64,000 nt of DNA from NCBI RefSeq assembly GCF_030227225.1, contig NZ_JASPHQ010000001.1:304100-368099 (forward strand), given 5' to 3'. The stretch's first letter is position 1. Each line of letters opens with the position of its first letter. This stretch comes from Corynebacterium rhinophilum (GTDB taxonomy: Bacteria > Actinomycetota > Actinomycetes > Mycobacteriales > Mycobacteriaceae). The position numbers and the translations under genes were made by a program. The notes beneath the pieces were generated by a model. It worked only from the letters and a program-made list of their open reading frames with translations, was not told the origin of the DNA and made no database searches. Positions 31,610 to 41,130 of this stretch are shown here, in pieces.

Positions 31610-34600
31610 TTGTCCCTAGGGTCATCCACACCAGCCGCCCCATTGAAGCGGCCTCCTAAGGTCGCGGCAATTATTGCGGCCATCATTGCCGTCCTCTTAT
31701 TCTTCGGCCCCATGCTCGTGGGCATGTACACGGATTGGAGGTGGTTTGGCTCCATTGATTACCGCAGCGTATTTACCACTGCGATTATTGCGCGCATAGT
31801 CCTCTTTATCATCTTCGGACTCGTTGCAGCCGCAGTGGTGTGGGCAGCCGGGTTCTTTGCCTGGCGCGGACGCCCCGATTCCCTGGATGTGGGGGATCTG
31901 AATTCGCCGGTCTATCAGTACCGCCAGTCCATTGAGAAATCCATGGGCGTGCTTTTCGAGGTCATCCCGGCCATCGTGGGTGTAATCGCAGGCTTTATTG
32001 GCCAATCCCACTGGCGCGATGTGATGCTATTCCTCAACGGCCAGGACTTTGGCGTACAGGACCCCCAATTCCACCACGACTTGGGCTTTTATGCCTTTAG
32101 CCTGCCCGTGCTGCAGATGGTGGTTAACACCCTGTCCATCCTGCTCGTGCTCGCCTTCCTCATTGCCCTATTCGGCCACTACATCTTGGGCGGAATCCGC
32201 ATTGGCAATAAGGCCGCGGGCGTGCGCGGTTCCATCTCCCGCGCGGCGCGCCTGCAGCTTGCCATTACGGCCGGGCTGTGGATGGTGGCCCAGGTCGCCG
32301 GCTACTGGCTGGAGCGCTACGGGCTGCTGTATTCGGAGCACGACCTGTTTACCGGTGGTTCCTACACGGATATCCACGCCTACCTGCCCGCCAAGATCAT
32401 TTTGATGATCATCGGCGTCTTCGTCGCTATTGCGCTCTTTATGGCCATCGTCATCAAGGACCTGCGCATCCCTGGCCTCGCCGTCGTGCTCATGCTCGCG
32501 TCCTCCCTGATCATCGGTCAGGCATGGCCGCTGCTGATGGAGCGCTTCTCGGTGCAGCCAAACCGCCAGGCCAAGGAAAACGAGTCCATCGCCCGCAACA
32601 TTGAGGCTACGCGGTATGCCTATGGGCTTACAGATGACCACGTGACCTACAAGGAAAACTGGGGCGGCGATAACGTATCGGATGACAAGGTTGCCTCCGA
32701 TAACGCCACCATCAATAACCTGCGCCTGCTGGATCCAGAGATTTTGTCGCCGACGTTTACCCAGATGCAGCAGCTGAAGAACTTCTACGGTTTCCCAGAA
32801 ACGCTGTCCATGGATCGCTACGAAATCGATGGCAAGATGCGCGACTTCGTCGTTGCGGCGCGCGAGTTGGACCCGAATGAGCTGCGCGAAAACCAGTCCG
32901 ACTGGATCAACCGCCACACTGTGTATACCCACGGCAATGGTTTCGTGGCCGCGCAGGCCAATACCGTCGACGAGGTTGCCCGCGATGCCGGTTCCGCCCG
33001 CGGTGGTTACCCCATCTTCACCGTCTCTGACCTACAGACCCAGGCCGGCGAGTCCGAGGGTGAGGGCGAGACCCAAGATGCCGAGAAGTCCTTGGGCATC
33101 AAGGTAGACCAGCCACGCATTTACTACGGCCCGGTCATCGCTAGTGCCGCAGATAACTTGGACTACGCCATTACCGGTACCACCGGCGAGAACCCAGTGG
33201 AGTACGACACCGATAGCACCAACTACACCTATGACGGTGAGGGCGGCGTTGAGATTGGCAATCTCTTTGACCGCACCATGTATGCCGCCAAGTACCGCGA
33301 GCTGAACTTCCTGCTTTCGGACCGCGTGGGCAGCGAATCCAAGCTGCTTTATGACCGCGACCCCCGCGAGCGCGTGGAGAAGGTTGCCCCATGGCTGACC
33401 ACCGATTCCGCTACCTACCCGGCCGTTATTGATGGTCATCTGAAGTGGATCGTCGATGGTTACACCACCCTGGACTCCCTGCCGTACTCGCAGCGCGCTT
33501 CGCTTTCCGATGCCACCCAGGACGCCCTCAACCCCGATGGCACAACCCAGCGCTTGGTCAATGACCGGGTGGGCTATATCCGCAACTCCGTGAAGGCGAC
33601 CGTGGATGCCTATGACGGCAGCGTGGACCTCTACGAGTTCGACAAGGAAGACCCCGTTCTCAAGGCCTGGGAAGGTGTCTTCCCGGATGTGGTGAAGCCG
33701 GAATCCGAGATCTCCGATGAGCTGCGCGAGCACTTCCGCTACCCAGAGGACATGTTCAAGGTGCAGCGTGACCTCTTGGCCCGCTACCACGTTGATGACC
33801 CGAACGTCTTCTTCAATAACGACGCCTTCTGGTCCGTACCGAATGACCCGACCGCAGAGGAATCCCGTGACCTGAACCAGCCGCCGTACTACGTGATGGC
33901 TGCCGATCCGGAAACCGGCGACCCGAGCTTCCAGCTGACCACCTCGTACCGTGGTCTGAACCGTGAGTTCCTGTCCGCACACATGGCGGTATCTTCCGAT
34001 CCGGATACCTACGGCGATATCACCGTGCGCGTGCTGCCAACCAATACGCAGACCCAGGGTCCGAAGCAGGCACAGGACGCCATGATGTCTTCTGACCAGG
34101 TTGCCCGCGACCGCACCCTGTGGGAAGGCACCAACGATCTGCACAACGGTAACCTGCTGGCCTTGCCGGTCGGCGGCGGCGAGATCCTCTACCTCGAGCC
34201 GATTTACTCGCAGCGCAAGGATCAGGCATCCGCCTTCCCGAAGCTGCTGCGTGTGCTCGTGTCCTACAAGGGCCGCGTGGGCTACGCACCGACTATCGGT
34301 GATGCCCTTGAGCAGGTGGGAATCGACGCCAAGTCCGCCCAGGACATCGAAGAGATCGAGGGCGACTCCGGCGACGACGATGCCGATAAGGACAGCTCTT
34401 CTGCGGACAAGAAGGACGAGAAGAAGGAATCTACTGAGGAATCCGCTCCGGCTTCGGCCCCTCGTTCCTCCGATGAAGCAGGCGCTATCGAGGACATCAA
34501 CAAGGCCCTGAAGGGCCTGGAGGATGCCCGCAATGGCTCCTTTGAAGAGTACGGCCGCGCCCTAGATGAGTTGGATAAGGCCGTCGAGTCCTACCAGAAG

Positions 34601-34612
34601 TCCGAAGGCTAA
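31610..34612 (+). CDS. UPF0182 large integral membrane protein (Rv3193c-like)
   Basis: 1000 residues from TTG 31610 (MSLGSSTPAAPLKRPP), picked because GGAG lies six bases upstream. The N-terminal third has about seven membrane helices (e.g. VAAIIAAIIAVLLFFGPMLVG and AIIARIVLFIIFGLVAAAVV). A large, probably extracytoplasmic domain follows with conserved EATRYAYGLTD and PRIYYGP motifs. The C-terminal 60-80 residues are an acidic/Lys-rich low-complexity tail followed by a helical stretch. The family is universal in actinobacteria and of unknown biochemical role. A strong terminator follows at 34648. Confidence 0.92.
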   Translation: MSLGSSTPAAPLKRPPKVAAIIAAIIAVLLFFGPMLVGMYTDWRWFGSIDYRSVFTTAIIARIVLFIIFGLVAAAVVWAAGFFAWRGRPDSLDVGDLNSPVYQYRQSIEKSMGVLFEVIPAIVGVIAGFIGQSHWRDVMLFLNGQDFGVQDPQFHHDLGFYAFSLPVLQMVVNTLSILLVLAFLIALFGHYILGGIRIGNKAAGVRGSISRAARLQLAITAGLWMVAQVAGYWLERYGLLYSEHDLFTGGSYTDIHAYLPAKIILMIIGVFVAIALFMAIVIKDLRIPGLAVVLMLASSLIIGQAWPLLMERFSVQPNRQAKENESIARNIEATRYAYGLTDDHVTYKENWGGDNVSDDKVASDNATINNLRLLDPEILSPTFTQMQQLKNFYGFPETLSMDRYEIDGKMRDFVVAARELDPNELRENQSDWINRHTVYTHGNGFVAAQANTVDEVARDAGSARGGYPIFTVSDLQTQAGESEGEGETQDAEKSLGIKVDQPRIYYGPVIASAADNLDYAITGTTGENPVEYDTDSTNYTYDGEGGVEIGNLFDRTMYAAKYRELNFLLSDRVGSESKLLYDRDPRERVEKVAPWLTTDSATYPAVIDGHLKWIVDGYTTLDSLPYSQRASLSDATQDALNPDGTTQRLVNDRVGYIRNSVKATVDAYDGSVDLYEFDKEDPVLKAWEGVFPDVVKPESEISDELREHFRYPEDMFKVQRDLLARYHVDDPNVFFNNDAFWSVPNDPTAEESRDLNQPPYYVMAADPETGDPSFQLTTSYRGLNREFLSAHMAVSSDPDTYGDITVRVLPTNTQTQGPKQAQDAMMSSDQVARDRTLWEGTNDLHNGNLLALPVGGGEILYLEPIYSQRKDQASAFPKLLRVLVSYKGRVGYAPTIGDALEQVGIDAKSAQDIEEIEGDSGDDDADKDSSSADKKDEKKESTEESAPASAPRSSDEAGAIEDINKALKGLEDARNGSFEEYGRALDELDKAVESYQKSEG

Positions 34613-34647
34613 AACCTCCAACTTCTTACACTCGAAACTCAGGAAAT

Positions 34648-34684
34648 AAGGCACCTACCCAGGGGATTTGGGTAGGTGCCTTCC
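34648..34684 (+). terminator. Rho-independent terminator after UPF0182 gene
   Basis: AAGGCACCTACCCA and TGGGTAGGTGCCTT form a perfect 14-bp stem with a short loop, followed by CCTGTCTG. The T-tract is within the stem end. It ends the UPF0182 transcript. Confidence 0.75.
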
Positions 34685-34774
34685 TGTCTGTATAGTTACA
34701 GAAGTCGCCGGGACAGAGCGAATACATTAAGTATTAATGAACTGTTCAAGCGCAGATGATGGAAGTCATCTCGA

Positions 34775-34851
34775 CGCGGGGTGGAGCAGCTCGGTAGCTC
34801 GCTGGGCTCATAACCCAGAGGTCGTAGGTTCGAATCCTGCCCCCGCTACCA
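34775..34851 (+). tRNA. Initiator tRNA-fMet (CAU)
   Basis: 77-base cloverleaf with anticodon CAU, anticodon stem GGGCTCATAACCC (three G-C pairs of initiators), an unpaired first base in the acceptor stem (C1 opposite T72), T-loop GGTTCGAATCC and encoded CCA. These features mark the initiator rather than the elongator tRNA-Met. No second tRNA gene was seen in the window. Confidence 0.93.
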
Positions 34852-34859
34852 ACTTCCAG

Positions 34860-34896
34860 GCCCTGACCAGATTAAGTTCTGGTCAGGGCTTTTATT
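34860..34896 (+). terminator. Terminator after tRNA-fMet
   Basis: GCCCTGACCAGA and TCTGGTCAGGGC form a 12-bp perfect stem (loop TTAAGT), followed by TTTTATTTAT. A textbook intrinsic terminator. Confidence 0.9.
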
Positions 34897-34901
34897 TATG
34901 C

Positions 34902-35523
34902 CTTGTGGAGCTGAATGCGGCCTAGACGACAGGGTTAAACGAGAAAACGTGTTGTTTTGTGTTGTGTCATCGGCTGGGCACCTTTTGTCATTTCATGGGT
35001 CCTTTTCTGATTCCTATGAAGTGTGAGTATTCGGTTGGGAAACCGTTGCCAAAGAAGGCTGGTGGACCGAGGGCGGGTCTGCAGATTCCTCAGAAGCTAC
35101 CGAAACTACATCAGCCGTTTTGGCGGGCTACAGGTACATGTGGGACCGATGCATATGATTTGGATCTCGCGACTGGATTTGGGAATTAAAATGAGAGTAA
35201 AAGTGCGGTAACTTCCTACCAGAAACTCCCAAATTGTAATGTTGCAGTCTCCAGTAGTGATAGATCGCACTTATATTGAAAATAAATTATTTATTCTGGA
35301 GTTTCGTGAGAAGCGCGAGTGAAAATACTAATGGATTGAGATAAAAGTATGAAAGTATGCATCCACTGGGCGGGTTCGCTATAGTTATAGCCGTAAACAT
35401 GTTCGCCGATGGGTGCTATTTATAAATTGTGTATATCGATGCCAATGACACTCTTAATACGAGCAGTTATCTATCGGACGGCTAGAAAAGCAACTCATTT
35501 TTTGATTGAAAGGGAACGCAAAT
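34902..35523. other. A+T-rich stretch after tRNA-fMet, no convincing gene
   Basis: About 620 bases with lower G+C than the flanking core. An open frame at 34959-35189 encodes a Lys/Pro/Leu-rich 76-residue product with no ribosome-binding site and no recognised family; it may be a remnant. The last part (35,380-35,520) is probably the promoter and leader of the SGNH hydrolase gene. Confidence 0.5.
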
Positions 35524-36363
35524 ATGCGCCTTGTGAGCAAATACATTGCTGCAGCTTGCGGAGCAGTCATGCTCGCTACAGGTCTTTCCGGTGTCGCGTC
35601 AGCCGCACCGACCGGTAATCTCGTTACGCTCGGAGACTCCTACTCCGCCAACCCTGACCAAGTCCGAAATACCTTCCGCGGGGTTCCTGGCGCAACCGAT
35701 AATTACCCCCAGCGCGAGGGGTGCCTTCAGGCGCCTAATAACTGGCCGCGGAAGCTAGCCGCAAAGACGAATCGACCACTGGCTGATTGGTCCTGCACCG
35801 CTCAGACGTCCAATACCATGAATCAACGCTTGGACCGGGCTATTGCCAATGGCGACATCCGCAATGACTCCACCGTCGTCATCGCTGTAGGAATGAATGA
35901 CTACGGTCCGTATAACTTCGATGTGTTGAAGAGGTCTCCGGATGTCCCGAAAAACGTCCACGATAACTATGTGAACCGTCTGCGGGAAGCTGGCGATAAG
36001 ATTCACCGCGCAGCACCGGGAGCAAAGATCGTTGTATCGGGCGCACTACCTACCGTGGATCGTGAACACGCAACGCTCTGCGCGGTCAATGTGATCCCGA
36101 ACCGCCCGGGCGGTATTTACGTCCCAATCCTGCGGGATGTCGAAAATTGGAACCGTGATAACCAAATTGAGGCAGCTAATTCAATTGGGGCAACCTACGT
36201 TGACATGATTGATGGCGCTCGCGGCCATGATACGTGTGCTCCAGATGCCGAGCGTTGGGTCGCCGGCTTGATTGATACCACGACGCCGAACTACAACATG
36301 AGTATTCATCCGTCGGATGCAGGCTCCGAGTACATTGCTAACACTCTTTTGGCTCACGTATAA
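35524..36363 (+). CDS. Secreted SGNH/GDSL-family hydrolase
   Basis: 279 residues from ATG 35524 after GAAAGGGAACGC. A signal peptide (YIAAACGAVMLATGLSGVAS, cleavage probably near ASAAP) leads to an esterase/lipase domain. Block I is LVTLGDSYSANP with catalytic Ser; the Asn of block III is in VIAVGMNDYG; the catalytic His is in SIHPSDAGSEY. The usual Asp three residues before His is replaced (NYNMSIH), as in SGNH esterases that use a Ser-His dyad. Four or more cysteines (GCLQ, WSCTA, TLCAV, DTCAP) would form disulfides. It acts outside the cell on ester or lipid substrates, unidentified. Base composition is A+T-richer than core genes. Confidence 0.88.
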   Translation: MRLVSKYIAAACGAVMLATGLSGVASAAPTGNLVTLGDSYSANPDQVRNTFRGVPGATDNYPQREGCLQAPNNWPRKLAAKTNRPLADWSCTAQTSNTMNQRLDRAIANGDIRNDSTVVIAVGMNDYGPYNFDVLKRSPDVPKNVHDNYVNRLREAGDKIHRAAPGAKIVVSGALPTVDREHATLCAVNVIPNRPGGIYVPILRDVENWNRDNQIEAANSIGATYVDMIDGARGHDTCAPDAERWVAGLIDTTTPNYNMSIHPSDAGSEYIANTLLAHV

Positions 36364-36425
36364 GTATTCGAAGCTCCTTTAATTGGAGGCAGTGGTTTCC
36401 AACTCAGCTTTTGTCTCCAATTTTT

Positions 36426-36470
36426 AGACCTTCACCAGTGGAAAGCACGGGTGAAGGTCTTTTTATATTT
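36426..36470 (+). terminator. Terminator after SGNH hydrolase gene
   Basis: AGACCTTCACC and GGTGAAGGTCT pair perfectly (11 bp), followed by TTTTTATATTTT. Confidence 0.88.
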
Positions 36471-36520
36471 TCGATCTAAGCCCGCCGCGAATTGTAGGCG
36501 TGCATGGGGGTGCGGCGTAG

Positions 36521-37333
36521 CTAGATATTAGCGCCAGAGGGGACAACGAGTGGGCCTCCTGTAACCGGATCTTCAATAACTAAGGCGTTTAAGTTGAATG
36601 CGGTGAGAAGTAATTGAGGAGAAATGATCTCCTTGGGGGTCCCAGTTATAAGAATCTTACCTTGGTTCATTGCAATCAAATGGTCGCTATATCGAATAGC
36701 CAAGTTGAGGTCATGCAAAACCATAACGATGCTGCGCCCCAGCTTAGTTCGCAGCGAACGAATGAGCTCGAGAATTTCGATGGACGTCGCCAAATCTAAG
36801 TATGTTGTGGGCTCGTCGAGGAACATAATCTCTGTGTCTTGAGCTAGAACCATGGAAATCCACACTCGTTGGCGTTGGCCACCGGAAAGCTCATTAATGG
36901 AGCGTTCAGCAAATTGCAGGGAGCCGGTTTGTGTGAGCGCGGAATAAACCTCCTGCTCATCCGATGCTGACCATTGGCGCAGCCATGATTGATGTGGATG
37001 GCGCCCGCGAGCGACAAGATCGGATACAAGTAAACCCTCTGGCGCAATGGGAGCCTGTGGCAGCACACTAATTTTTGTGGCCACATCCTTTCGGCGAAGC
37101 TCAGTGATATCGCGCTCACCTAACATTACGGTGCCACTTTCTATGGGTAACAGCCTTGCGAGGCTGCGTAAGAGGGTTGATTTTCCGCACCCGTTGGGAC
37201 CAACAATCGTAGTAACTTTGCCTTTGGGGAGCTCTACATCAATATTTTCAAGGATCGGAGTGTTGCGCGCGTATCCTACAGTGAGGTTTGATGCCGTAAT
37301 TGCTGTGCGCGAAGTGATTAATGGGTCAGACAT
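36521..37333 (-). CDS. Iron-siderophore ABC transporter ATPase (FecE/FhuC type)
   Basis: 270-residue ABC ATPase of the ferric-siderophore class. Walker A VGPNGCGKSTLLRSLARL, signature LSGGQRQRVWISM, Walker B IMFLDEPTTYLDLATS and the D/H loop SIVMVLHDLNLA are intact. It is the last gene of the three-gene minus-strand unit; its ATG overlaps the stop of the upstream permease. It couples ATP hydrolysis to import of an iron-siderophore across the membrane with the two permeases, receiving substrate from the divergent lipoprotein at 40054. Confidence 0.94.
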   Translation of the reverse strand: MSDPLITSRTAITASNLTVGYARNTPILENIDVELPKGKVTTIVGPNGCGKSTLLRSLARLLPIESGTVMLGERDITELRRKDVATKISVLPQAPIAPEGLLVSDLVARGRHPHQSWLRQWSASDEQEVYSALTQTGSLQFAERSINELSGGQRQRVWISMVLAQDTEIMFLDEPTTYLDLATSIEILELIRSLRTKLGRSIVMVLHDLNLAIRYSDHLIAMNQGKILITGTPKEIISPQLLLTAFNLNALVIEDPVTGGPLVVPSGANI

Positions 37334-38424
37334 TAAACTGATTGGACCTTCCGATTTTGCTGGACGAGTAAATAGAGTAAAAACAGGCCCCCAATTATCG
37401 AAGTAACGATTCCAACAGGAAGCTCGATCCCCAACAGAGCATGAATGACGACGTCTGCGCCGAGTAAAAGAATCGCTCCAGTAAAGGCGGAGGCTAGCAG
37501 CGGTGGTGTTGCGGTACGGCAGATACGAAGTGCTAATTGGGGAGCGACAAAGGCTACAAAGCCAATGGGGCCTGCTGCGGAGACCGCAACGGCAGTTAAT
37601 GCTACGGCGAGTATAAGTACGGAGAATTGCACCGCATTGACACGAGAACCGAGTGCCTGTGCCATGTCTGTGCCGAGCGCCGTGGGCAGTAGTTGGTAAC
37701 TAACCCATCCGAGCAATGGCGCAGACATTATTATTGCAATGGCTACTGGAAAAGTAGTCGTCCAATTTGCTCGTTCTAGTGAGCCAGTCAGCCAAAATTG
37801 AGCGACGGAGGCATCGTGCAATTGGGCACGAATCATGGCGAAGCTGATGTAACCAGACAACAGCGAGGTAATGATTATGCCCGAGAGCACGAGCCTGAAT
37901 GGGTTTGCGTCTCCTTTCCAGGAAAGAATCCACACGACGACGCTTGTACTGACTGCTCCGATAAAAGCGGCCAATGGGACTCCGATGCCGGCCAACCAGC
38001 CTATGATGCCGGTACCCGAGCCGAAGACGATAACCGTAACCGCCATTGCTGAGGCGCCGGCGGTTATGCCTAAAATGTCAGGACTGGCGAGCGGATTTCT
38101 GGTTACCGATTGTGTTAAAGCTCCAGCGAGACCAAGAGCACAACCTACTGTAAGCGCAGTGAGAGCACGCGGCATTCGCCATTCGAAGACTACTAGTTTC
38201 TCCAGTCGAGTGCCTTGGCCGCTGACAATAACTTCCAGTATTCGGCCGAAAGAGATCGGATAATCTCCCAGCATGATAGAAAAAGGCACAAGAAGTAGAG
38301 CCAGTATAGCCAGAATGAAAGTGGTAGATAATTGCCACGGGCGCCAAACAACTGAGAGTTCTAATAGTTTTGTGCCAATGCGGAAGGCAGGGCGGCCGGG
38401 GACGGAATTGCGGTCACTACTCAT
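37333..38424 (-). CDS. FecCD-type siderophore ABC permease (second subunit)
   Basis: 363-residue permease with about nine to ten helices. Family pieces: FEWRMPRALTALTVGCALGL near residue 80, GALTQSVTRNPLASPDILGI, and the C-terminal GPIGFVAFVAPQLALRICR and LGIELPVGIVTSIIGGLFLLYLL. The start ATG overlaps the upstream permease stop by four bases (ATGA) and the ATPase gene overlaps its end, consistent with one operon. The N-terminal 30 residues are a non-conserved basic extension (MSSDRNSVPGRPAFRIG). Confidence 0.93.
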   Translation of the reverse strand: MSSDRNSVPGRPAFRIGTKLLELSVVWRPWQLSTTFILAILALLLVPFSIMLGDYPISFGRILEVIVSGQGTRLEKLVVFEWRMPRALTALTVGCALGLAGALTQSVTRNPLASPDILGITAGASAMAVTVIVFGSGTGIIGWLAGIGVPLAAFIGAVSTSVVVWILSWKGDANPFRLVLSGIIITSLLSGYISFAMIRAQLHDASVAQFWLTGSLERANWTTTFPVAIAIIMSAPLLGWVSYQLLPTALGTDMAQALGSRVNAVQFSVLILAVALTAVAVSAAGPIGFVAFVAPQLALRICRTATPPLLASAFTGAILLLGADVVIHALLGIELPVGIVTSIIGGLFLLYLLVQQNRKVQSV

Positions 38425-39488
38425 AGCGCTACCCCCTTCCGGTGGAAGACGAGCACGAAGAATAAAGGGGCGCCGATAAAAGCGACGACGATTCCTACCG
38501 GTAACTCGCCTGGACGTGCGATGATTCGGCCAATGACATCAGCAAGTACCATCAACGTGGCACCTAATAGGGCGGAATACGGCAAAATCCACCGATAGTC
38601 AGGACCTGTGATGGCACGAACCAAATGCGGCACTATCAAGCCAATGAACCCAACTGGTCCTGCCATAGCGGTCGCAGCCCCCGCAAGCAAAGAGATTAGG
38701 ACCATACCGAAGAGGCGAGCCCGATCGGTTCGAACACCGAGACATTGAGCTACATCGTCTCCTAGGTTAAGTAAGTTTAGAGCTGGGGCTGAAGCAAAGG
38801 CTAAGACGATGCCCAAGACTGCGAATGGAAGTACTCCCCAAAAGACATCTAGACCTCGACCCGCTACCGAACCTACGGTCCAAAAACGCATACGGTCCAG
38901 GTTGGCTTCTTCTGCCAGAATGAGGCCTGTAGTGATCGAATTCAACACGGCAGACAAGGCTGCGCCACTAAGTGTAAGAGTGAGCGGACTAGCATTGCCT
39001 CCATTGATGCGTCCCAGGCCGAAGACAATGATGGTTGCACTTACCGCGCCCAAGAAGGCAGCCACAGTTGTTGCAAACATACTGATCGATCCAAAGACTG
39101 CGAAAGTGGAAACTACTGCTAAGGCGGCACCAGCGTTGACCCCAAGAATGCCTGGATCGGCGAGCGGGTTTCGGGTGTGGCCTTGAATTAAAGCGCCAGC
39201 TACTCCGAGAGAAGCGCCCACTACGATTGCGATCAAGGTCCTCGGCACACGGAGCTCGAAGAGTACGCGCTGTTCAAAGTTTAGAGCAGTTGCACGGTGC
39301 GAAGGAACTTCTCTGAGAGCAGATATGACATCGGTTAGCGGAATACTTCTAGCTCCGACAGCGATACTCAAACAAACTCCGAGGACGAGCAGCACCAAAC
39401 ACAGTATGAGTCCCGCAACGCGTCGCGAATAGGTGCGGCTTCGAGGTAGTTGGGTGCCGTTAATGCTGAAACTGGAATGAATATCCAT
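38421..39488 (-). CDS. FecCD-type siderophore ABC permease (first subunit)
   Basis: 355 residues from ATG 39488 (MDIHSSFSINGTQL). The upstream extension of the frame to 39653 encodes unlikely residues, so the later start is used. Family marks: FELRVPRTLIAIVVGASLGVAG, IQGHTRNPLADPGILGVNAG, AGPVGFIGLIVPHLVRAI and RIIARPGELPVGIVVAFIGAPLFF. It heads the minus-strand ABC operon, with a DtxR-like box about 260-280 bp upstream, so the transcript probably carries a long leader. Confidence 0.93.
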   Translation of the reverse strand: MDIHSSFSINGTQLPRSRTYSRRVAGLILCLVLLVLGVCLSIAVGARSIPLTDVISALREVPSHRATALNFEQRVLFELRVPRTLIAIVVGASLGVAGALIQGHTRNPLADPGILGVNAGAALAVVSTFAVFGSISMFATTVAAFLGAVSATIIVFGLGRINGGNASPLTLTLSGAALSAVLNSITTGLILAEEANLDRMRFWTVGSVAGRGLDVFWGVLPFAVLGIVLAFASAPALNLLNLGDDVAQCLGVRTDRARLFGMVLISLLAGAATAMAGPVGFIGLIVPHLVRAITGPDYRWILPYSALLGATLMVLADVIGRIIARPGELPVGIVVAFIGAPLFFVLVFHRKGVAL

Positions 39489-39750
39489 AGTGGTCAGTAG
39501 GAAAATCCTGTTCTGTGCGGTGAGACCTGTGTTGTTTAGAACCGGACCGGCTTGTCTAGGAGTCAGGTCCATAAAACGAAGAGGCGATAGTTTCAGGCGA
39601 TTGGCTTGCTGTTGAAGTCCTCCCGTTTCTTCAAAGAAAACACTTGTTCCCATTTGTGTCCCACGCTGAGCTAGCGACTGAATTTTCGCAGTTGAACGTC
39701 ATTGACAACTTGCGAAGTGTTAGGTGAGACACAAATATATGTGCCGCAAG

Positions 39751-39769
39751 TTAGGTTAGTCAACCCTAA
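39751..39769. promoter_or_regulatory. DtxR-type iron operator
   Basis: TTAGGTTAGTCAACCCTAA matches the 19-bp DtxR consensus TTAGGTTAGCCTAACCTAA at 16 of 19 positions by my count. It would repress under high iron; it is placed in the divergent region and probably serves the permease side. Confidence 0.75.
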
Positions 39770-39951
39770 TGTTATTGACATATTGAATGCTGGGCATTTT
39801 AGGAATGGAGAAGTGGTCATAGAAGAGCTTTTTGCCCTTGGATTGCAGATGGGAAAGAAGTTCAATCTCTACGGGGATGGTTTTCCGTCTAGACAAGGCT
39901 GGTTAATGGAATTTTGTACCGATTTGCAGCGGAGCACTATTGCAATGTGGT

Positions 39952-39970
39952 GTAGGTAAAGCTAACCTAA
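39952..39970. promoter_or_regulatory. DtxR-type iron operator before siderophore-binding lipoprotein
   Basis: GTAGGTAAAGCTAACCTAA matches the DtxR consensus at 15 of 19 positions by my count. It lies about 85 bp upstream of the lipoprotein start at 40054. Confidence 0.65.
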
Positions 39971-40053
39971 CCTAAAAGTTGCCTGTGGGTCTTTGGGAAA
40001 TCCAGTGGAAGACGTTGAGGACAACTTCAGGAAACCGACTTTAAGGAAAAAGG

Positions 40054-41034
40054 ATGTCAGTAAAGAGGAGAGCGCGGTCAACTATCGCAGCCGCAATCTG
40101 TGCCGGATTGGTTTTGTCAGGATGCTCGTCGAACGATTCAACCGATGAAGCGGCAACTTCCAAAGTTGCAGAAGACGTGACCATTGAGCATGCACGGGGT
40201 ACGGATACGTATCCGGCCAATCCACAAAATGTGGTTGCCGTGGGGCCGGCTGTTGATAACCTGCTGGAACTTGGAATTAAACCAGCAGCCGTCGTGCAGA
40301 ATGCAAAAGATAAGAACTCACCCTGGCGCGAGGGGAAGCTCGATGGTGTCAAGGTGATCGATCAGGCAGATTTCAAAACTCTGCCACAAGAACAAATTGC
40401 GGCAATCGAACCTGACTTCATCGTTGGTGACTATTGGACAATATCTGAAGATAATTACAAAGAATTGTCAGCCATCGCACCGACCCTCGGCGGCATCTCC
40501 AATAAAGGGGAGGGGATTGGCTGGGAGGCACAGCTAGAAGCTTTGGGCAAGATATTCAATAAGGAGTCCGAAGCGAAGAAAGCCATTGATGAGGATCAGA
40601 AGCGTTTCGCTGATGTGAAGGAAAAACTGCCAAACCTCTCTGGTAAAACCGGCATTGTTTCTCAATTCGCCCAGGGATCCTTTGGTGCCGTTGCAGACCC
40701 TGAGGATCCGGGTGCATCCTTCATCTACGACCTGGGTATGAAGTTTCCGGATAAGCTGACTGACGGATCGGTCCCAGTTGATAAAGGCCGCGTCACGCTT
40801 TCTCCGGAAAACGTATCTTACCTGGCCGCTGATTTTATGGTCATTTATAACCGCACCGGCTCAATCGAAGAAGTTGAAAATACTCCGGGATACAAAGATT
40901 TGCCGCAGGTAAAATCCGGTGCGACTCTCGCTGGTGATGAGGCGGTCGTCGCTGGACTCAACACCCCAACGAGCCTGAGCCGAGCTTGGGTCCTGGACAA
41001 GACGATGCCGACGCTGGAAAAGGTTGGAAAGTAG
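40054..41034 (+). CDS. Siderophore-binding lipoprotein of ABC importer (FecB-like)
   Basis: 326-residue lipoprotein. Signal peptide AAAICAGLVLSGC ends with a lipobox (LSGC), followed by a Ser/Asp-rich linker and a two-lobed class III substrate-binding fold (NPQNVVAVGPAVDNLLELGI, AAIEPDFIVGDYW, SPENVSYLAADFMVIYN). AAGGAAAAAGG lies about six bases before the ATG. It delivers iron-siderophore to the FecCD-type permeases encoded divergently. A hairpin terminator follows at 41099. Confidence 0.93.
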   Translation: MSVKRRARSTIAAAICAGLVLSGCSSNDSTDEAATSKVAEDVTIEHARGTDTYPANPQNVVAVGPAVDNLLELGIKPAAVVQNAKDKNSPWREGKLDGVKVIDQADFKTLPQEQIAAIEPDFIVGDYWTISEDNYKELSAIAPTLGGISNKGEGIGWEAQLEALGKIFNKESEAKKAIDEDQKRFADVKEKLPNLSGKTGIVSQFAQGSFGAVADPEDPGASFIYDLGMKFPDKLTDGSVPVDKGRVTLSPENVSYLAADFMVIYNRTGSIEEVENTPGYKDLPQVKSGATLAGDEAVVAGLNTPTSLSRAWVLDKTMPTLEKVGK

Positions 41035-41098
41035 TCAAGGTTTGCTCAACTCCGACGCCTGCTAGATGGGGCTCAGATCGTTGCAGCAGGTAGTCGTC

Positions 41099-41130
41099 AA
41101 CGCCTTTCGATTTATCGGAAGGCGTTCTCT
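41099..41130 (+). terminator. Terminator after siderophore-binding lipoprotein
   Basis: AACGCCTTTCGA pairs with TCGGAAGGCGTT (one G-T pair) around TTTA, followed by CTCTCT. The T-tract is short. Confidence 0.6.

Larger units (their letters stand above)
39489..40053. promoter_or_regulatory. Divergent iron-regulated intergenic region
   Basis: 565 bases between the ABC permease operon and the lipoprotein gene. Both gene sets start here in opposite directions. Two DtxR-like operators lie inside, described separately. Small open frames at 39671-39865 and 39702-39959 have no support. The first 260 bases next to the permease start could be a 5' leader. Confidence 0.6.

Noticed and set aside
33032-34144. 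Minus-strand frame opposite the UPF0182 gene
   Set aside because: Gly/Val/His-rich antisense shadow; no ribosome-binding site.
34959-35189. 76-codon frame after tRNA-fMet
   Set aside because: No ribosome-binding site or family; kept only as a note in the gap entry.
39671-39959. Two small open frames in the iron-regulated divergent region
   Set aside because: They overlap the DtxR boxes and have no start signal.
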